From positions 558,001-622,000 of the forward strand of contig NZ_JAPNTZ010000002.1 of assembly GCF_026626335.1 (NCBI RefSeq): DNA of 64,000 bases, written 5' to 3'. The stretch is from Paractinoplanes pyxinae. Its GTDB lineage: Bacteria; Actinomycetota; Actinomycetes; Mycobacteriales; Micromonosporaceae. The notes under the pieces are model-generated. The model saw nothing but the letters and a program-made list of their open reading frames with translations. It was not told the origin of the DNA and did not search any database. The stretch's first letter is position 1. Every line of letters begins with the position of its first letter. Position numbers and translations under genes: made by a program. Of this stretch, positions 35,047 through 43,824 are shown one piece after another.

Positions 35047-35586
35047 ATGTCGCGAATCGGACGTAAGTCGATCCCGGTCCCGGCCGGCGTCGATGTCACC
35101 ATCACGGGCCAGACCGTCAAGGTCAAGGGCCCCAAGGGCGAGCTCTCGCACACCGTCTCCGACCCGATCACGGTCGAGCAGGAGGGTGGCGAGCTGCACG
35201 TCAACCGCCCCAATGACGAGCGCAAGGCCAAGGAGCTCCACGGCCTCTCCCGTACCCTGGTCGCCAACATGATCGTCGGCGTCACCGAGGGCTACAAGAA
35301 GACGCTGGAGATCAACGGCACCGGTTACCGGGTCACGGCCAAGGGCAAGGACCTCGAGTTCGCCCTCGGCTTCTCGCACCCGGTGAACGTCACGCCGCCG
35401 GCCGGCATCACGTTCTCTGTGGAGCGCCCGACCCAGTTCACGGTCGCGGGCATCGACAAGCAGCTCGTGGGCGAGGTAGCCGCCAACATCCGGAAGATCC
35501 GCCCGCCGGAGCCCTACAAGGGCAAGGGCGTCAAGTACCAGGGCGAGGTCATCCGCCGTAAGGCCGGAAAGGCAGGTAAGAAGTGA
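35047..35586 (+). CDS. rplF: 50S ribosomal protein L6
   Basis: A 179-residue L6. It starts [20 protein letters not shown] and contains [20 protein letters not shown]. It lies near the sarcin-ricin loop. The stop overlaps the rplR GTG start by four bases. Confidence 0.97.
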   Translation: MSRIGRKSIPVPAGVDVTITGQTVKVKGPKGELSHTVSDPITVEQEGGELHVNRPNDERKAKELHGLSRTLVANMIVGVTEGYKKTLEINGTGYRVTAKGKDLEFALGFSHPVNVTPPAGITFSVERPTQFTVAGIDKQLVGEVAANIRKIRPPEPYKGKGVKYQGEVIRRKAGKAGKK

Positions 35587-35978
35587 CCGCCACGCTGCTC
35601 AAGCGTCGCAACGGCGCCGGTGTCTCGGCCAAGCGGGCCGTCGGAAAGGCGCGTCGGCACTTCCGAGTCCGCCGGAACGTCTTCGGCACCGCCACCCGGC
35701 CCCGCCTGGTCGTCAGCCGTTCCTCGCGGCACATCACCGCGCAGATCATCGACGACCTCAAGGGCCACACGCTGGCCTCGGCGTCCACGCTCGACGCCTC
35801 CCTGCGGGGTGGCGAGGGTGACAAGAGCGCCCAGGCCGGCAAGGTCGGCGCTCTGCTCGCCGAGCGGGCCAAGGCCGCTGGCGTGTCCAAGGTCGTCTTC
35901 GACCGCGGTGGCAACAAGTACGCGGGGCGGATCGCCGCCCTGGCGACTGCCGCTCGCGAAGCCGGACTCGAGTTCTAG
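35583..35978 (+). CDS. rplR: 50S ribosomal protein L18
   Basis: A 131-residue L18, a 5S rRNA binder. It contains [20 protein letters not shown] and [23 protein letters not shown] start overlapping rplF. The next gene, rpsE, begins 13 bases after the stop with an AGGAGGAATT ribosome binding site. Confidence 0.96.
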   Translation: MTATLLKRRNGAGVSAKRAVGKARRHFRVRRNVFGTATRPRLVVSRSSRHITAQIIDDLKGHTLASASTLDASLRGGEGDKSAQAGKVGALLAERAKAAGVSKVVFDRGGNKYAGRIAALATAAREAGLEF

Positions 35979-35991
35979 GAGGAATTGACCA

Positions 35992-36615
35992 ATGCCTGGT
36001 CAGCAGCGCCGAGGCGGCGGGTCCGGCGGTAACACCGAGGGTGGCAACCGCCGGGACAACCGCCGTGAGGGCGGCCGCGGCAACGCGCCCGTCGACAAGA
36101 CCCCGCATCTCGAGCGGGTCGTCGCGATCAACCGCGTCGCCAAGGTCGTGAAGGGTGGTCGTCGCTTCAGCTTCACCGCCCTGGTGATCGTGGGCGACGG
36201 CGACGGCACGGTCGGCATCGGCTACGGAAAGGCCAAGGAGGTGCCCGCGGCCATCGCCAAGGGCGTCGAGGAGGCCAAGAAGCACTTCTTCAAGGTGCCG
36301 CGGATCGGTGCGACCATCCCGCACCCGATCACCGGCGAGGCCGCGGCTGGTGTCGTGCTCCTCAAGCCGGCGTCCGCCGGTACCGGCGTCATCGCCGGTG
36401 GCCCGGTGCGTGCCGTGCTCGAGTGCGCGGGCATCCACGACGTGCTCTCGAAGAGCCTCGGCTCGTCGAACCCGATCAACATCGTGCACGCGACCGTCGC
36501 GGCCCTCAAGGGCCTCGAGTCGCCGGAGGCCGTCGCGGCTCGCCGTGGCCTTCCGGTCGAGGACGTCGCCCCGGCCGCCATGCTCGCGGCGCGTGCGGAA
36601 GCGGCGGTGCACTGA
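35992..36615 (+). CDS. rpsE: 30S ribosomal protein S5
   Basis: A 207-residue S5. The N-terminal ~40 residues are a Gly/Arg/Asn-rich extension ([20 protein letters not shown]). The double-stranded RNA-binding core has [20 protein letters not shown] and [20 protein letters not shown]. The spectinomycin loop around VVKGGR is wild type. The stop overlaps the rpmD ATG. Confidence 0.97.
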   Translation: MPGQQRRGGGSGGNTEGGNRRDNRREGGRGNAPVDKTPHLERVVAINRVAKVVKGGRRFSFTALVIVGDGDGTVGIGYGKAKEVPAAIAKGVEEAKKHFFKVPRIGATIPHPITGEAAAGVVLLKPASAGTGVIAGGPVRAVLECAGIHDVLSKSLGSSNPINIVHATVAALKGLESPEAVAARRGLPVEDVAPAAMLAARAEAAVH

Positions 36616-36797
36616 TGGCACGCTTGAAGGTCACCCAGATCCGGTCCGAGATCGGCCGTAAGCAGAACCAGCGGGACTCCCTGCGGTCGCTCGGCCTGAA
36701 GCGGATCAACGATGTGGTGGTCAAGGAGGACCGCCCCGAGATTCGGGGCATGATCTTCGCCGTGAGCCACCTCGTAGATGTTGAGGAGGTCGAGTAA
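36615..36797 (+). CDS. rpmD: 50S ribosomal protein L30
   Basis: A 60-residue L30. It starts [20 protein letters not shown] and contains [20 protein letters not shown]. It overlaps rpsE and rplO by one base each (TGATG, TAATG), so all three are probably translated in a coupled way. Confidence 0.96.
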   Translation: MARLKVTQIRSEIGRKQNQRDSLRSLGLKRINDVVVKEDRPEIRGMIFAVSHLVDVEEVE

Positions 36798-37246
36798 TGG
36801 CGATCAAGGTCCACCACCTGCGCCCGGCGCCCGGCGCCAAGACCCCCAAGACCCGCGTGGGTCGTGGTGAGGGTTCCAAGGGCAAGACCGCCGGTCGCGG
36901 CACCAAGGGCACCGGCGCCCGCAAGAACACCCCGGCGGCGTTCGAGGGTGGGCAGATGCCCATCCACATGCGCCTGCCGAAGCTGAAGGGGCTCAAGAAC
37001 CGGCCCCGCAACAAGGTCGTCTTCCAGGTCGTGAACCTGGACCGCCTCGCCGAGCTGTTCCCGAACGGCGGCGAGGTCGGACCGGACGAGCTGCACGAGG
37101 CCGGCGCGGTTCGCAAGAACCAGCCGGTCAAGGTCCTCGGCTCGGGCGAGCTGGGCGGTGTCGCGCTGACCATCAAGGCGCACGCGTTCAGCGAGTCGGC
37201 CAAGGAGAAGATCGCCGCAGCCGGTGGTTCCACCACCGAGCTGTGA
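36797..37246 (+). CDS. rplO: 50S ribosomal protein L15
   Basis: A 149-residue L15. It has the Gly-rich start [20 protein letters not shown] and ends [16 protein letters not shown]. It is a late assembly protein. A long hairpin immediately follows and separates it from secY, unlike E. coli where secY follows directly. Confidence 0.97.
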   Translation: MAIKVHHLRPAPGAKTPKTRVGRGEGSKGKTAGRGTKGTGARKNTPAAFEGGQMPIHMRLPKLKGLKNRPRNKVVFQVVNLDRLAELFPNGGEVGPDELHEAGAVRKNQPVKVLGSGELGGVALTIKAHAFSESAKEKIAAAGGSTTEL

Positions 37247-37252
37247 GGCTCC

Positions 37253-37304
37253 TGGGGATGCCTGCCCGGGCGGTGCGAACGCGTCGCTCGGGCAGTCATC
37301 CCCA
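37253..37304 (+). terminator. hairpin between rplO and secY
   Basis: A long stem: 8 bp (TGGGGATG), one mismatch, then 11 bp (with one G-U pair), around a 12-base loop. The T-tract is weak (TTGTGG). It may be a leaky terminator dividing the spc block from secY-adk-map. Confidence 0.6.
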
Positions 37305-37488
37305 TTGTGGCGTCTGACCTGGCCTTTTATGAACGGGCCAGATGCCTACGCGCGGTGCAGGCTACCGTGACACACCGCGCTCCAATAAGACTGTTAGAGT
37401 CCGTTCCCAGCTAGGGATATCGGTCGTCCGGACCGATGCCTTCCCCCACCCGCCGATTGCGGCGGTAACCTCGCGCAGGAGGAAGAAG

Positions 37489-38832
37489 TTGCTCTCCGCC
37501 TTTACCAGTGCGTTCCGGACGCCTGACCTGCGCAAGAAGCTGCTGTTCACGGTCTTCATCATTGCGCTGTACCGGATCGGGGCCACTCTGCCCAGTCCTG
37601 GTGTGTCCTACACCAACGTGCGGCGCTGCCTCGACATCGTGAACTCCTCCGACAGCGGTAGCGTCCTCAACCTGCTGAACTTGTTCTCAGGTGGCGCGCT
37701 GCTCCAGCTGTCGGTGTTCGCGCTGGGCATCATGCCGTACATCACGGCCTCCATCATCTTGCAGCTGCTGACCGTGGTGATTCCCCGCCTCGAGCAGCTC
37801 CGCAAGGAGGGCCAGTCCGGCCAGGCGAAGATCACGCAGTACACGCGCTACCTCACCCTGGGCCTCGCGGTCCTGCAGTCCTCGGCGTTCGTCGCCCTGG
37901 CGCGGACCGGGCAGCTGTTCGGCAACGCCTGTGACCAGAGCGACCCGACGCTGCAAATTATCCCCGAGAACACCGGCCTGCCGCTCTGGCTCACGCTGTC
38001 GGTCCTGGTCCTCACCATGACCGCCGGCACCGGCATGGTCATGTGGCTGGGCGAGCTGATCACCGACCGCGGCGTCGGCAACGGCATGTCCGTCCTGATC
38101 TTCACCTCGATCGCCGCCCGCCTGCCCGGCGAGGGCTGGTCGATCAAGGAGTCCAGCGGCGTCGGCAAGTTCATCCTGGTGATCGTGCTGGTCCTGGTCA
38201 TCATCGGCCTGGTGGTCTTCATCGAGCAGGCGCAGCGGCGGATCCCCGTGCAGTACGCCAAGCGCATGATCGGCCGGCGGATGTACGGCGGCACGTCCAC
38301 CTACATCCCGCTGAAGGTCAACCAGGCGGGTGTCGTCCCGGTCATCTTCGCGTCGTCGTTGCTCTACCTGCCGCAGCTGTACCTGCAGTTCTTCGACCCG
38401 AACAACCTCAAGGGCTACCAGGTCTGGATCCAGAAGTGGCTGGCCGACCCCACGAGCGAGCTGTACATCGGGGTCTACTTCCTGCTGATCATCTTCTTCA
38501 CGTACTTCTACGTCTCGATCACGTTCAACCCGACCGAGGTCGCGGACAACATGAAGAAGTACGGTGGTTTCGTGCCGGGCATCCGCCCGGGCAAGCCGAC
38601 CGCCGACTATCTGGACTTCATCCTCAGCCGGATCACCTTGCCCGGCGCGCTGTACCTTGGTCTGATCTCGGTACTGCCGAACTTCTTCTTCATCTGGCTC
38701 GACCAGCAGCAGTACCAGAACTTCCCGTTCGGCGGTACGGCAGTGCTGATCATGGTGGGTGTGGGTCTGGAGACGGTGAAGCAGATCGAGAGCCAGCTGA
38801 TGCAGCGCAACTACGAAGGGTTCCTCCGGTAG
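37489..38832 (+). CDS. secY: preprotein translocase subunit SecY
   Basis: A 447-residue SecY with ten transmembrane helices. I chose the TTG at 37489, which follows CAGGAGGAAGAAG and gives the conserved LSAFTSAFRTPDLRKKLLFT start; upstream ATGs add unrelated residues. The plug region and GIMPYITASIILQLLTVVIP are standard, as are the cytoplasmic loops that bind SecA and ribosomes (AKRMIGRRMYGG, FNPTEVADNMKKYGGFVPGI). It ends LMQRNYEGFLR. The gap upstream (184 bases after the hairpin) may hold its own promoter, but no strong match was found. Confidence 0.97.
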   Translation: MLSAFTSAFRTPDLRKKLLFTVFIIALYRIGATLPSPGVSYTNVRRCLDIVNSSDSGSVLNLLNLFSGGALLQLSVFALGIMPYITASIILQLLTVVIPRLEQLRKEGQSGQAKITQYTRYLTLGLAVLQSSAFVALARTGQLFGNACDQSDPTLQIIPENTGLPLWLTLSVLVLTMTAGTGMVMWLGELITDRGVGNGMSVLIFTSIAARLPGEGWSIKESSGVGKFILVIVLVLVIIGLVVFIEQAQRRIPVQYAKRMIGRRMYGGTSTYIPLKVNQAGVVPVIFASSLLYLPQLYLQFFDPNNLKGYQVWIQKWLADPTSELYIGVYFLLIIFFTYFYVSITFNPTEVADNMKKYGGFVPGIRPGKPTADYLDFILSRITLPGALYLGLISVLPNFFFIWLDQQQYQNFPFGGTAVLIMVGVGLETVKQIESQLMQRNYEGFLR

Positions 38833-38897
38833 TGGCGCCGCGGAGCCGGGGGGCTCTTGCGTCGAGGATCTCTACTCACCTAAGCGAGGCGATGTAG

Positions 38898-39551
38898 GTG
38901 CGGCTGGTGCTGGTGGGCCCTCCGGGGGCCGGCAAGGGGACCCAGGCTGAGTTCATCGCCGCCCATCTCGCCGTACCGAAGATCTCGACGGGCGACATCT
39001 TCCGGGCCAACGTGTCCCAGGGGACGCCGCTCGGTGTCGAGGCGAAGCGCTACATGGACGCGGGCCAGCTGGTCCCGGACGAGGTGACCATCAACATGGT
39101 CCGCGACCGGCTGGCCGAGCCGGATGCCGGCGACGGCTTCCTGCTCGACGGGTTCCCGCGCACGGTGCCGCAGGCTTCGGCCCTGGACAAGCTGCTGGCC
39201 GACCTGGGCACCGCGCTCGACCTGGTGATGGAGCTCGTGGTCGACGACGACGAGGTCATCCGGCGGCTGTCCGGCCGGCGCACCTGCCGGGGCTGCGGCA
39301 AGATCTGGCACGTCGAGTTCGACCCGACCAGTAAAGAGAACATCTGTGACCGTTGTGGGTCGGAGCTGTTCCAGCGCGACGACGACAAGGCCGAGACGAT
39401 CGCCAACCGTCTGGTCGAGTACGCCGACAAGACAGCGCCGCTGGTCGACTTCTACGGCGCCCAGGGCAAGCTGGTGGGGATCGACGCGACCGGCCCGGTC
39501 GAGGACGTCACGGTGCGCGCCATCGACGCCCTGCGGTCCTACGGGGGCTGA
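38898..39551 (+). CDS. adk: adenylate kinase
   Basis: A 217-residue adenylate kinase (ATP + AMP to 2 ADP). The P-loop is GPPGAGKGT (7-15), AMP-binding STGDIFR and LLDGFPRT follow, and the LID carries four cysteines (CRGC and CDRC), the zinc-binding long form. The GTG start follows AAGCGAGGCGATGTAG. It lies between secY and map, the usual order. Confidence 0.97.
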   Translation: MRLVLVGPPGAGKGTQAEFIAAHLAVPKISTGDIFRANVSQGTPLGVEAKRYMDAGQLVPDEVTINMVRDRLAEPDAGDGFLLDGFPRTVPQASALDKLLADLGTALDLVMELVVDDDEVIRRLSGRRTCRGCGKIWHVEFDPTSKENICDRCGSELFQRDDDKAETIANRLVEYADKTAPLVDFYGAQGKLVGIDATGPVEDVTVRAIDALRSYGG

Positions 39552-39552
39552 C

Positions 39553-40386
39553 GTGCGCCGCCCCCAACTGGACATTCAGCTGAAGACCCCGGACCAGATC
39601 GAGAAGATGCGCGGCGCCGGCCTGGTCGTCGCCGCCGCGCTGCAGGCCATGCGCGAGGTCGTGGCCCCCGGCGTCTCGACCGCCGACCTCGACGCGATCG
39701 CCGAGAAGGTGATCCGCGACGCCGGGGCGATCCCGTCGTTCAAGGGCTACCACGGCTTCCCGGCCTCGATCTGCGCCTCGGTCAACGAGCAGGTCGTGCA
39801 CGGCATCCCCAGCGCCGAGCAGGTGCTGCGCGAGGGCGACCTGATCTCGATCGACTGCGGCGCCATCCTGGACGGCTGGCACGGCGACTCGGCGATCACC
39901 GTCGGCGTCGGCGAGACCGATCCCGCGCTGCTCAAGATGGCCGAGGTCGCCGAGGAGGCGATGTGGGCCGGCATCGCGGCCGCCGCCCGCGGCTCGGCCA
40001 ACGGCCGGGGCAAGCTGACCGACATCTCGTTCAACGTCGAGAAGACGGTCCGCAAGGCCGGCCGCTACGGCATCGTCGACGGCTACGGCGGGCACGGCAT
40101 CGGCACCGAGATGCACCAGGACCCGCACGTGCTCAACCACGGCAAGCCCGGCAAGGGCCCGCGCCTGGTGCCCGGGCTGTGCCTGGCCATCGAGCCGATG
40201 ATCACGCTGGGCTCGCCGCGGACGGCCGAGCTCTCGGACGGCTGGACGGTCGTCACCCGCGACAACTCGATCGCCGCCCACGTCGAGCACACGATGTGCC
40301 TGCTCGAGGACGGCGTCTGGGTCACCACCGCGGTCGACGGCGGCCGGGCCCGGCTCGGCGATCTGGTCACCGCCCGCCAGTCCTGA
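39553..40386 (+). CDS. map: methionine aminopeptidase, type I
   Basis: A 277-residue enzyme that removes N-terminal methionine. The metal ligands of the pita-bread fold are visible: two Asp (SIDCGAILDGWHGDSA), His (GHGIGTEMH) and two Glu (AIEPM, VEHTM). The substrate-site His lies in GYHGFPASICASVNEQVVHG. GTG start one base after the adk stop. The following genes encode DUF1707 proteins before infA. Confidence 0.96.
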   Translation: MRRPQLDIQLKTPDQIEKMRGAGLVVAAALQAMREVVAPGVSTADLDAIAEKVIRDAGAIPSFKGYHGFPASICASVNEQVVHGIPSAEQVLREGDLISIDCGAILDGWHGDSAITVGVGETDPALLKMAEVAEEAMWAGIAAAARGSANGRGKLTDISFNVEKTVRKAGRYGIVDGYGGHGIGTEMHQDPHVLNHGKPGKGPRLVPGLCLAIEPMITLGSPRTAELSDGWTVVTRDNSIAAHVEHTMCLLEDGVWVTTAVDGGRARLGDLVTARQS

Positions 40387-40424
40387 CCTACCGGTCGGTG
40401 ATTCTCTCGGGCATGCTGGGACGC

Positions 40425-40853
40425 ATGGGTCGTGAGGACATGCGTGCCGGTGACGGGGACCGCAAGGCAGTCGCGGAACAGCTCAAGACGGCGCTCGACG
40501 AGGGCCGTCTCGACCTGCACGAGTACGACGAGCGCCTGCAGCGGGCGTACGGGGCCAAGACCTTCCGCGACCTCGACGGGCTGCTCGACGACCTGCCCGG
40601 CACGGTCCCGGTGCAGCATTCCCAGATCCAGCCGGCCGCCCAGCCCCAGCCGCCCGCCGCGGCCGGTGGCACGGACAAGGGCAACGACGCCCAGTGGCTC
40701 GGGGGCTATGCGGGCGTGGTGGCCGTCTGCGTGCTGATCTGGGGGATCACCAGCATCGCGTCGGGCGAGCTGCTGTACTTCTGGCCGGTCTGGACGCTGA
40801 TCCCGCTGATCCTCGGGTTCTTCGGCCGCCGTTTCGGCGGCCGGGGGCGCTGA
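40425..40853 (+). CDS. DUF1707 domain membrane protein
   Basis: A 142-residue protein. DUF1707 is at residues 3-60: REDMRAGDGDRKAVAEQLKT, then DEGRLDLHEYDERLQRAYGA and DDLPG. A Pro/Gln/Ala-rich linker (70-90) and two transmembrane helices (about 96-113 and 118-135) follow, with a basic Gly/Arg end. The ATG at 40425 starts the domain directly; an ATG at 40413 is possible. It lies in the gap between map and infA that is gene-free in many bacteria. The next gene is a close paralogue. Confidence 0.85.
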   Translation: MGREDMRAGDGDRKAVAEQLKTALDEGRLDLHEYDERLQRAYGAKTFRDLDGLLDDLPGTVPVQHSQIQPAAQPQPPAAAGGTDKGNDAQWLGGYAGVVAVCVLIWGITSIASGELLYFWPVWTLIPLILGFFGRRFGGRGR

Positions 40854-40881
40854 CCGGGCATGCTGGATCGGGGGTGCCACC

Positions 40882-41508
40882 ATGGCTGATGTGAGCCGGG
40901 AGCAGATGCGGGCGGCCGACGACGACCGCAAGCAGGTCGCCGACCAGTTGCGCCTCGCCCTCGAGGAGGGCCGCCTCGACCTCGCCGAGTACGACGAGCG
41001 CCTGCAGGGGGCGTACGCGGCCAAGACGTACGCCGAACTCGACCGCCTGCTGACCGACCTGCCCAACGCCGCCCCGCTCGTGCCGGCCCAGCCGGCCGAG
41101 GTCGCCGTTCAGGTGCCGGACGACGGCGTGCGCCAGGCCTGGCTCGCTCACGTGTGGGGCTCGTGGGCCAAGGCGGCGGCGTTCTTCACGCTGATCTGGG
41201 GCATCTCGTCGCTGGCGAGCAATGAGGCCGTCTTCTACTGGCCGGCCTGGGTGATCGGGCCGTGGGGTGTGGTCCTTCTCGTCCGCACCGTCGCGGGCCT
41301 GGCCTCGGGCGAGCCGCGCAAGCACGCCGAAGAGGCGGAGCACCGGCGCCGGCTGCGGGAGCACAAGCGCGACCGCAAGGCGCTCTACGCCCAGGCCATC
41401 GCGGCCGGGGAGCTGCCCGAGAACCCGAGCAAGGAGCAGCGCAAGGCGTTCATCGCCGAGGCGGTGGCGCGAGGCGACCTGCCACCGAAGCCAAGACGGG
41501 GTCAATAA
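40882..41508 (+). CDS. DUF1707 domain membrane protein with charged C-terminal tail
   Basis: A 208-residue protein. DUF1707 occupies residues 4-65 (REQMRAADDDRKQVADQLRL, EYDERLQGAYAAKTYAELDR, LLTDLP). Two hydrophobic segments at about 95-113 and 117-138 are followed by a basic coiled tail (EAEHRRRLREHKRDRKALYA) and a segment with repeated pattern AIAAGELPENPSKEQR and AVARGDLPPKPRR. It follows its paralogue by 28 bases, so the two are likely a tandem duplication. The role is unknown. Confidence 0.85.
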   Translation: MADVSREQMRAADDDRKQVADQLRLALEEGRLDLAEYDERLQGAYAAKTYAELDRLLTDLPNAAPLVPAQPAEVAVQVPDDGVRQAWLAHVWGSWAKAAAFFTLIWGISSLASNEAVFYWPAWVIGPWGVVLLVRTVAGLASGEPRKHAEEAEHRRRLREHKRDRKALYAQAIAAGELPENPSKEQRKAFIAEAVARGDLPPKPRRGQ

Positions 41509-41534
41509 CGCTGTTTGTCCGGATTTCCGGGCAG

Positions 41535-41553
41535 CGACACACCCGACCCCGGG
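41535..41553 (+). promoter_or_regulatory. possible third copy of the r-protein leader element, upstream of infA
   Basis: This stretch matches 17 of 19 positions of the element before rpsL and rpsJ (differences at positions 7 and 15). CGG-like sequence and a 6-bp stem GGCGAC/GTCGCC follow nearby. It lies upstream of the best promoter candidate, so it would be transcribed only from a promoter further upstream. Confidence 0.35.
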
Positions 41554-41569
41554 TAACGGCGACCTCGGT

Positions 41570-41599
41570 TTGGTGTCGCCGCTGCGGCGCGCGTACACT
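41570..41599 (+). promoter_or_regulatory. candidate promoter for infA-rpmJ-rpsM-rpsK-rpsD
   Basis: TTGGTG (41570-41575), an 18-base spacer and TACACT (41594-41599) lie 145 bases before infA, implying a long leader. Confidence 0.6.
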
Positions 41600-41743
41600 G
41601 GCTAGCTGGCGCGCAGCGTCCACTCCGGCATGTCCTCAGCGCTTCGAGGACGGGCAGGAGCCGCGGCTGGTCCGGGTCGGTCATCGACTCGGGTAAGACG
41701 TTGTGCGGCAAGCCCCGAACCCCAGTGTCAGGTAGCGGAGGAC

Positions 41744-41965
41744 ATGCCTAAGAAAGACGGAGCCATCGAGATCGAGGGCCGTGTGATCGAGCCCCTGCCG
41801 AACGCCATGTTCCGCGTTGAGCTCGCCAATGGTCACAAGGTTCTTGCACACATCTCAGGCAAGATGCGGCAGCACTACATCCGCATCCTTCCCGAGGACA
41901 GAGTCGTCGTCGAGCTCTCGCCGTACGACCTCACCCGTGGGCGAATCGTCTACCGCTACAAGTGA
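41744..41965 (+). CDS. infA: translation initiation factor IF-1
   Basis: A 73-residue IF-1, exactly the family length, an OB fold that binds the 30S A site. It starts [20 protein letters not shown] and contains [20 protein letters not shown]. The ATG at 41744 follows GGAGGAC. rpmJ follows after 48 bases. Confidence 0.97.
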   Translation: MPKKDGAIEIEGRVIEPLPNAMFRVELANGHKVLAHISGKMRQHYIRILPEDRVVVELSPYDLTRGRIVYRYK

Positions 41966-42013
41966 CTGGGCGCGGGGACCTCGTTCCCGTCCCGCTGAGA
42001 GTTAAGGCAAACC

Positions 42014-42130
42014 GTGAAGGTCAAGCCGAGCGTCAAGCGGATCTGCAACAACTGCCGGGTCATCCGGCGGCACGGCCGCGTCATGGTCATCTGCAAGACC
42101 GACGCGCGCCACAAGCAGCGCCAGGGCTGA
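42014..42130 (+). CDS. rpmJ: 50S ribosomal protein L36
   Basis: A 38-codon frame encoding L36, the smallest ribosomal protein. It starts [20 protein letters not shown] and has the zinc ligands CxxC, a third Cys in VICK and His in [11 protein letters not shown] start after GAGTTAAGGCAAACC. It has the usual place between infA and rpsM. Confidence 0.95.
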   Translation: MKVKPSVKRICNNCRVIRRHGRVMVICKTDARHKQRQG

Positions 42131-42177
42131 GTCCCCGGTACAGCTGCCAGATCCGGCATCACGAACAAGCTCGTCCC

Positions 42178-42218
42178 GGCCACGTCCAGTGGCCACACCC
42201 CCGGCGCGGAGGCCGGGG
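42178..42218 (+). other. two adjacent hairpins in the rpmJ-rpsM spacer
   Basis: GGCCAC/GTGGCC with a 5-base loop (42178-42194) is followed by CCCCGGC/GCCGGGG with a 6-base loop (42199-42218). No U-tract follows. They sit in the 154-base gap between rpmJ and rpsM. Confidence 0.5.
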
Positions 42219-42284
42219 CCCGTCCGGGCAGACGGGGTGGGACTGGCACAGACCTCCGAATGATTCTGAGGAGCATGCCCGCAT

Positions 42285-42665
42285 ATGGCACGTCTCGTCG
42301 GCGTCGATCTGCCCCGCGAAAAGCGGATGGAGATCGCGCTCACCTACATCTACGGGATCGGTCGCACCCGCGCTGTCGAAGCGCTGACCGCCACCGCGAT
42401 CGACCTGAACAAGCGCGCCAAGGACCTCACGGACGAGGAGCTGGTCCAGCTCCGCGACTACATCGAGGGCAATTTCAAGGTTGAGGGCGACCTGCGCCGC
42501 GAGGTCGCCGCGGACATCCGCCGCAAGGTCGAGATCGGCTCTTACGCCGGCATCCGCCACCGCCGGGGCCTCCCCGTGCGGGGCCAGCGCACCCGGACCA
42601 ACGCGCGTACGCGCAAGGGTCCGAAGCGCACGGTTGCAGGTAAGAAGAAGCCGGGTCGGAAGTAA
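42285..42665 (+). CDS. rpsM: 30S ribosomal protein S13
   Basis: A 126-residue S13. It starts [20 protein letters not shown] and contains [20 protein letters not shown]. The C-terminal tail contacts P-site tRNA. An upstream in-frame start is not needed; GAGGAG precedes the ATG at slightly long spacing. Confidence 0.97.
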   Translation: MARLVGVDLPREKRMEIALTYIYGIGRTRAVEALTATAIDLNKRAKDLTDEELVQLRDYIEGNFKVEGDLRREVAADIRRKVEIGSYAGIRHRRGLPVRGQRTRTNARTRKGPKRTVAGKKKPGRK

Positions 42666-42682
42666 TAGGAGCGCACTGACTT

Positions 42683-43090
42683 ATGCCACCGAAGGCACGC
42701 GCTGGGGCCGCCGTCAAGAAGGTCCGGCGCAAGGAACGCAAGAACGTCGCCCACGGGCAGGCGCACATCAAGAGCACCTTCAACAACACCATCGTGTCGA
42801 TCACCGACCCGACCGGTGCGGTCATCTCCTGGGCCTCCTCGGGCCAGGTGGGCTTCAAGGGCTCCCGCAAGTCGACCCCGTTCGCCGCGCAGCTGGCCGC
42901 CGAGGCCGCCGCTCGCCGGGCCATGGAGCACGGCATGCGCAAGGTCGACGTTTTCGTCAAGGGTCCCGGCTCCGGCCGCGAGACCGCGATCCGTTCGCTG
43001 CAGGCCGCCGGCCTCGAGGTCGGGCAGATCAGTGACGTCACGCCGCAGCCGCACAACGGATGCCGTCCGCCGAAGCGCCGCCGGGTCTAA
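42683..43090 (+). CDS. rpsK: 30S ribosomal protein S11
   Basis: A 135-residue S11 of the platform. It contains [20 protein letters not shown] and ends [18 protein letters not shown] precedes the ATG. Eighteen bases from rpsM and 17 from rpsD, so clearly one operon. Confidence 0.97.
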   Translation: MPPKARAGAAVKKVRRKERKNVAHGQAHIKSTFNNTIVSITDPTGAVISWASSGQVGFKGSRKSTPFAAQLAAEAAARRAMEHGMRKVDVFVKGPGSGRETAIRSLQAAGLEVGQISDVTPQPHNGCRPPKRRRV

Positions 43091-43107
43091 GGGAGAGATC
43101 GAGAAGC

Positions 43108-43734
43108 ATGGCTCGTTACACAGGTGCGGACTGCAAGCGCTGCCGCCGCGAAAAGATGAAGCTGTTCCTCAAGGGCAGCAAGTGCGACGGGCCCAAGTGC
43201 CCGTTCGAGTCGCGTCCCTTCCCGCCCGGCCAGCACGGCCGTGGCCGGACCAAGGAGACCGAGTACCTGCTCCAGCACCGCGAGAAGCAGAAGGCCCGCC
43301 GCGTCTACGGCGTGCTCGAGAAGCAGTTCCGCGGTTACTACGAGGAGGCTGTCACCAAGCCCGGCAAGACCGGTGAGGTGCTGCTGCAGATCCTCGAGTC
43401 GCGTCTCGACAACGTCGTCTACCGGGCCGGCCTCGCGCAGTCCCGGGACATGGCCCGGCAGCTGGTCAAGCACGGCCACTTCCTGGTCAACGGCGTCAAG
43501 GTCGACATCCCGTCGTACCGCGTCAAGGAGCACGACATCGTGACCACGCGGGAGAAGTCGAAGGAGATGACTCCCTTCGTCGTCGCCCAGGCCCAGGCCG
43601 GTCAGCGGCCCGTGCCGGCGTGGCTCGAGCCCATCCCGAGCGAGATGAAGGTTCTCGTTCACTCGCTCCCGGCCCGGGCTGTCATCGACACCCAGGTCCA
43701 GGAGCAGCTGATCGTCGAGCTCTACTCCAAGTAG
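43108..43734 (+). CDS. rpsD: 30S ribosomal protein S4
   Basis: A 208-residue S4 with a four-cysteine N-terminus (CKRC, then KCDGPKCPFE), the zinc-binding form. The S4 domain is present (VLLQILESRLDNVVYRAGLA). ATG 43108 gives ARYTGADCKRCRR; the upstream ATG 43060 overlaps rpsK and is rejected. S4 initiates 30S assembly and in E. coli represses this operon. An 11-bp hairpin follows before rpoA. Confidence 0.97.
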   Translation: MARYTGADCKRCRREKMKLFLKGSKCDGPKCPFESRPFPPGQHGRGRTKETEYLLQHREKQKARRVYGVLEKQFRGYYEEAVTKPGKTGEVLLQILESRLDNVVYRAGLAQSRDMARQLVKHGHFLVNGVKVDIPSYRVKEHDIVTTREKSKEMTPFVVAQAQAGQRPVPAWLEPIPSEMKVLVHSLPARAVIDTQVQEQLIVELYSK

Positions 43735-43742
43735 TGCTCCCG

Positions 43743-43770
43743 CCGGGGGCGCCGACCGTGGCGCCCCCGG
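43743..43770 (+). other. perfect hairpin in the rpsD-rpoA spacer
   Basis: An 11-bp stem CCGGGGGCGCC/GGCGCCCCCGG with a 6-base loop and no U-tract, starting nine bases after the rpsD stop. Confidence 0.6.
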
Positions 43771-43824
43771 TGCATCAATGGATGGCCATCAAATAGCGGA
43801 TGGCCTGACAGAAAGAAGAACAGC

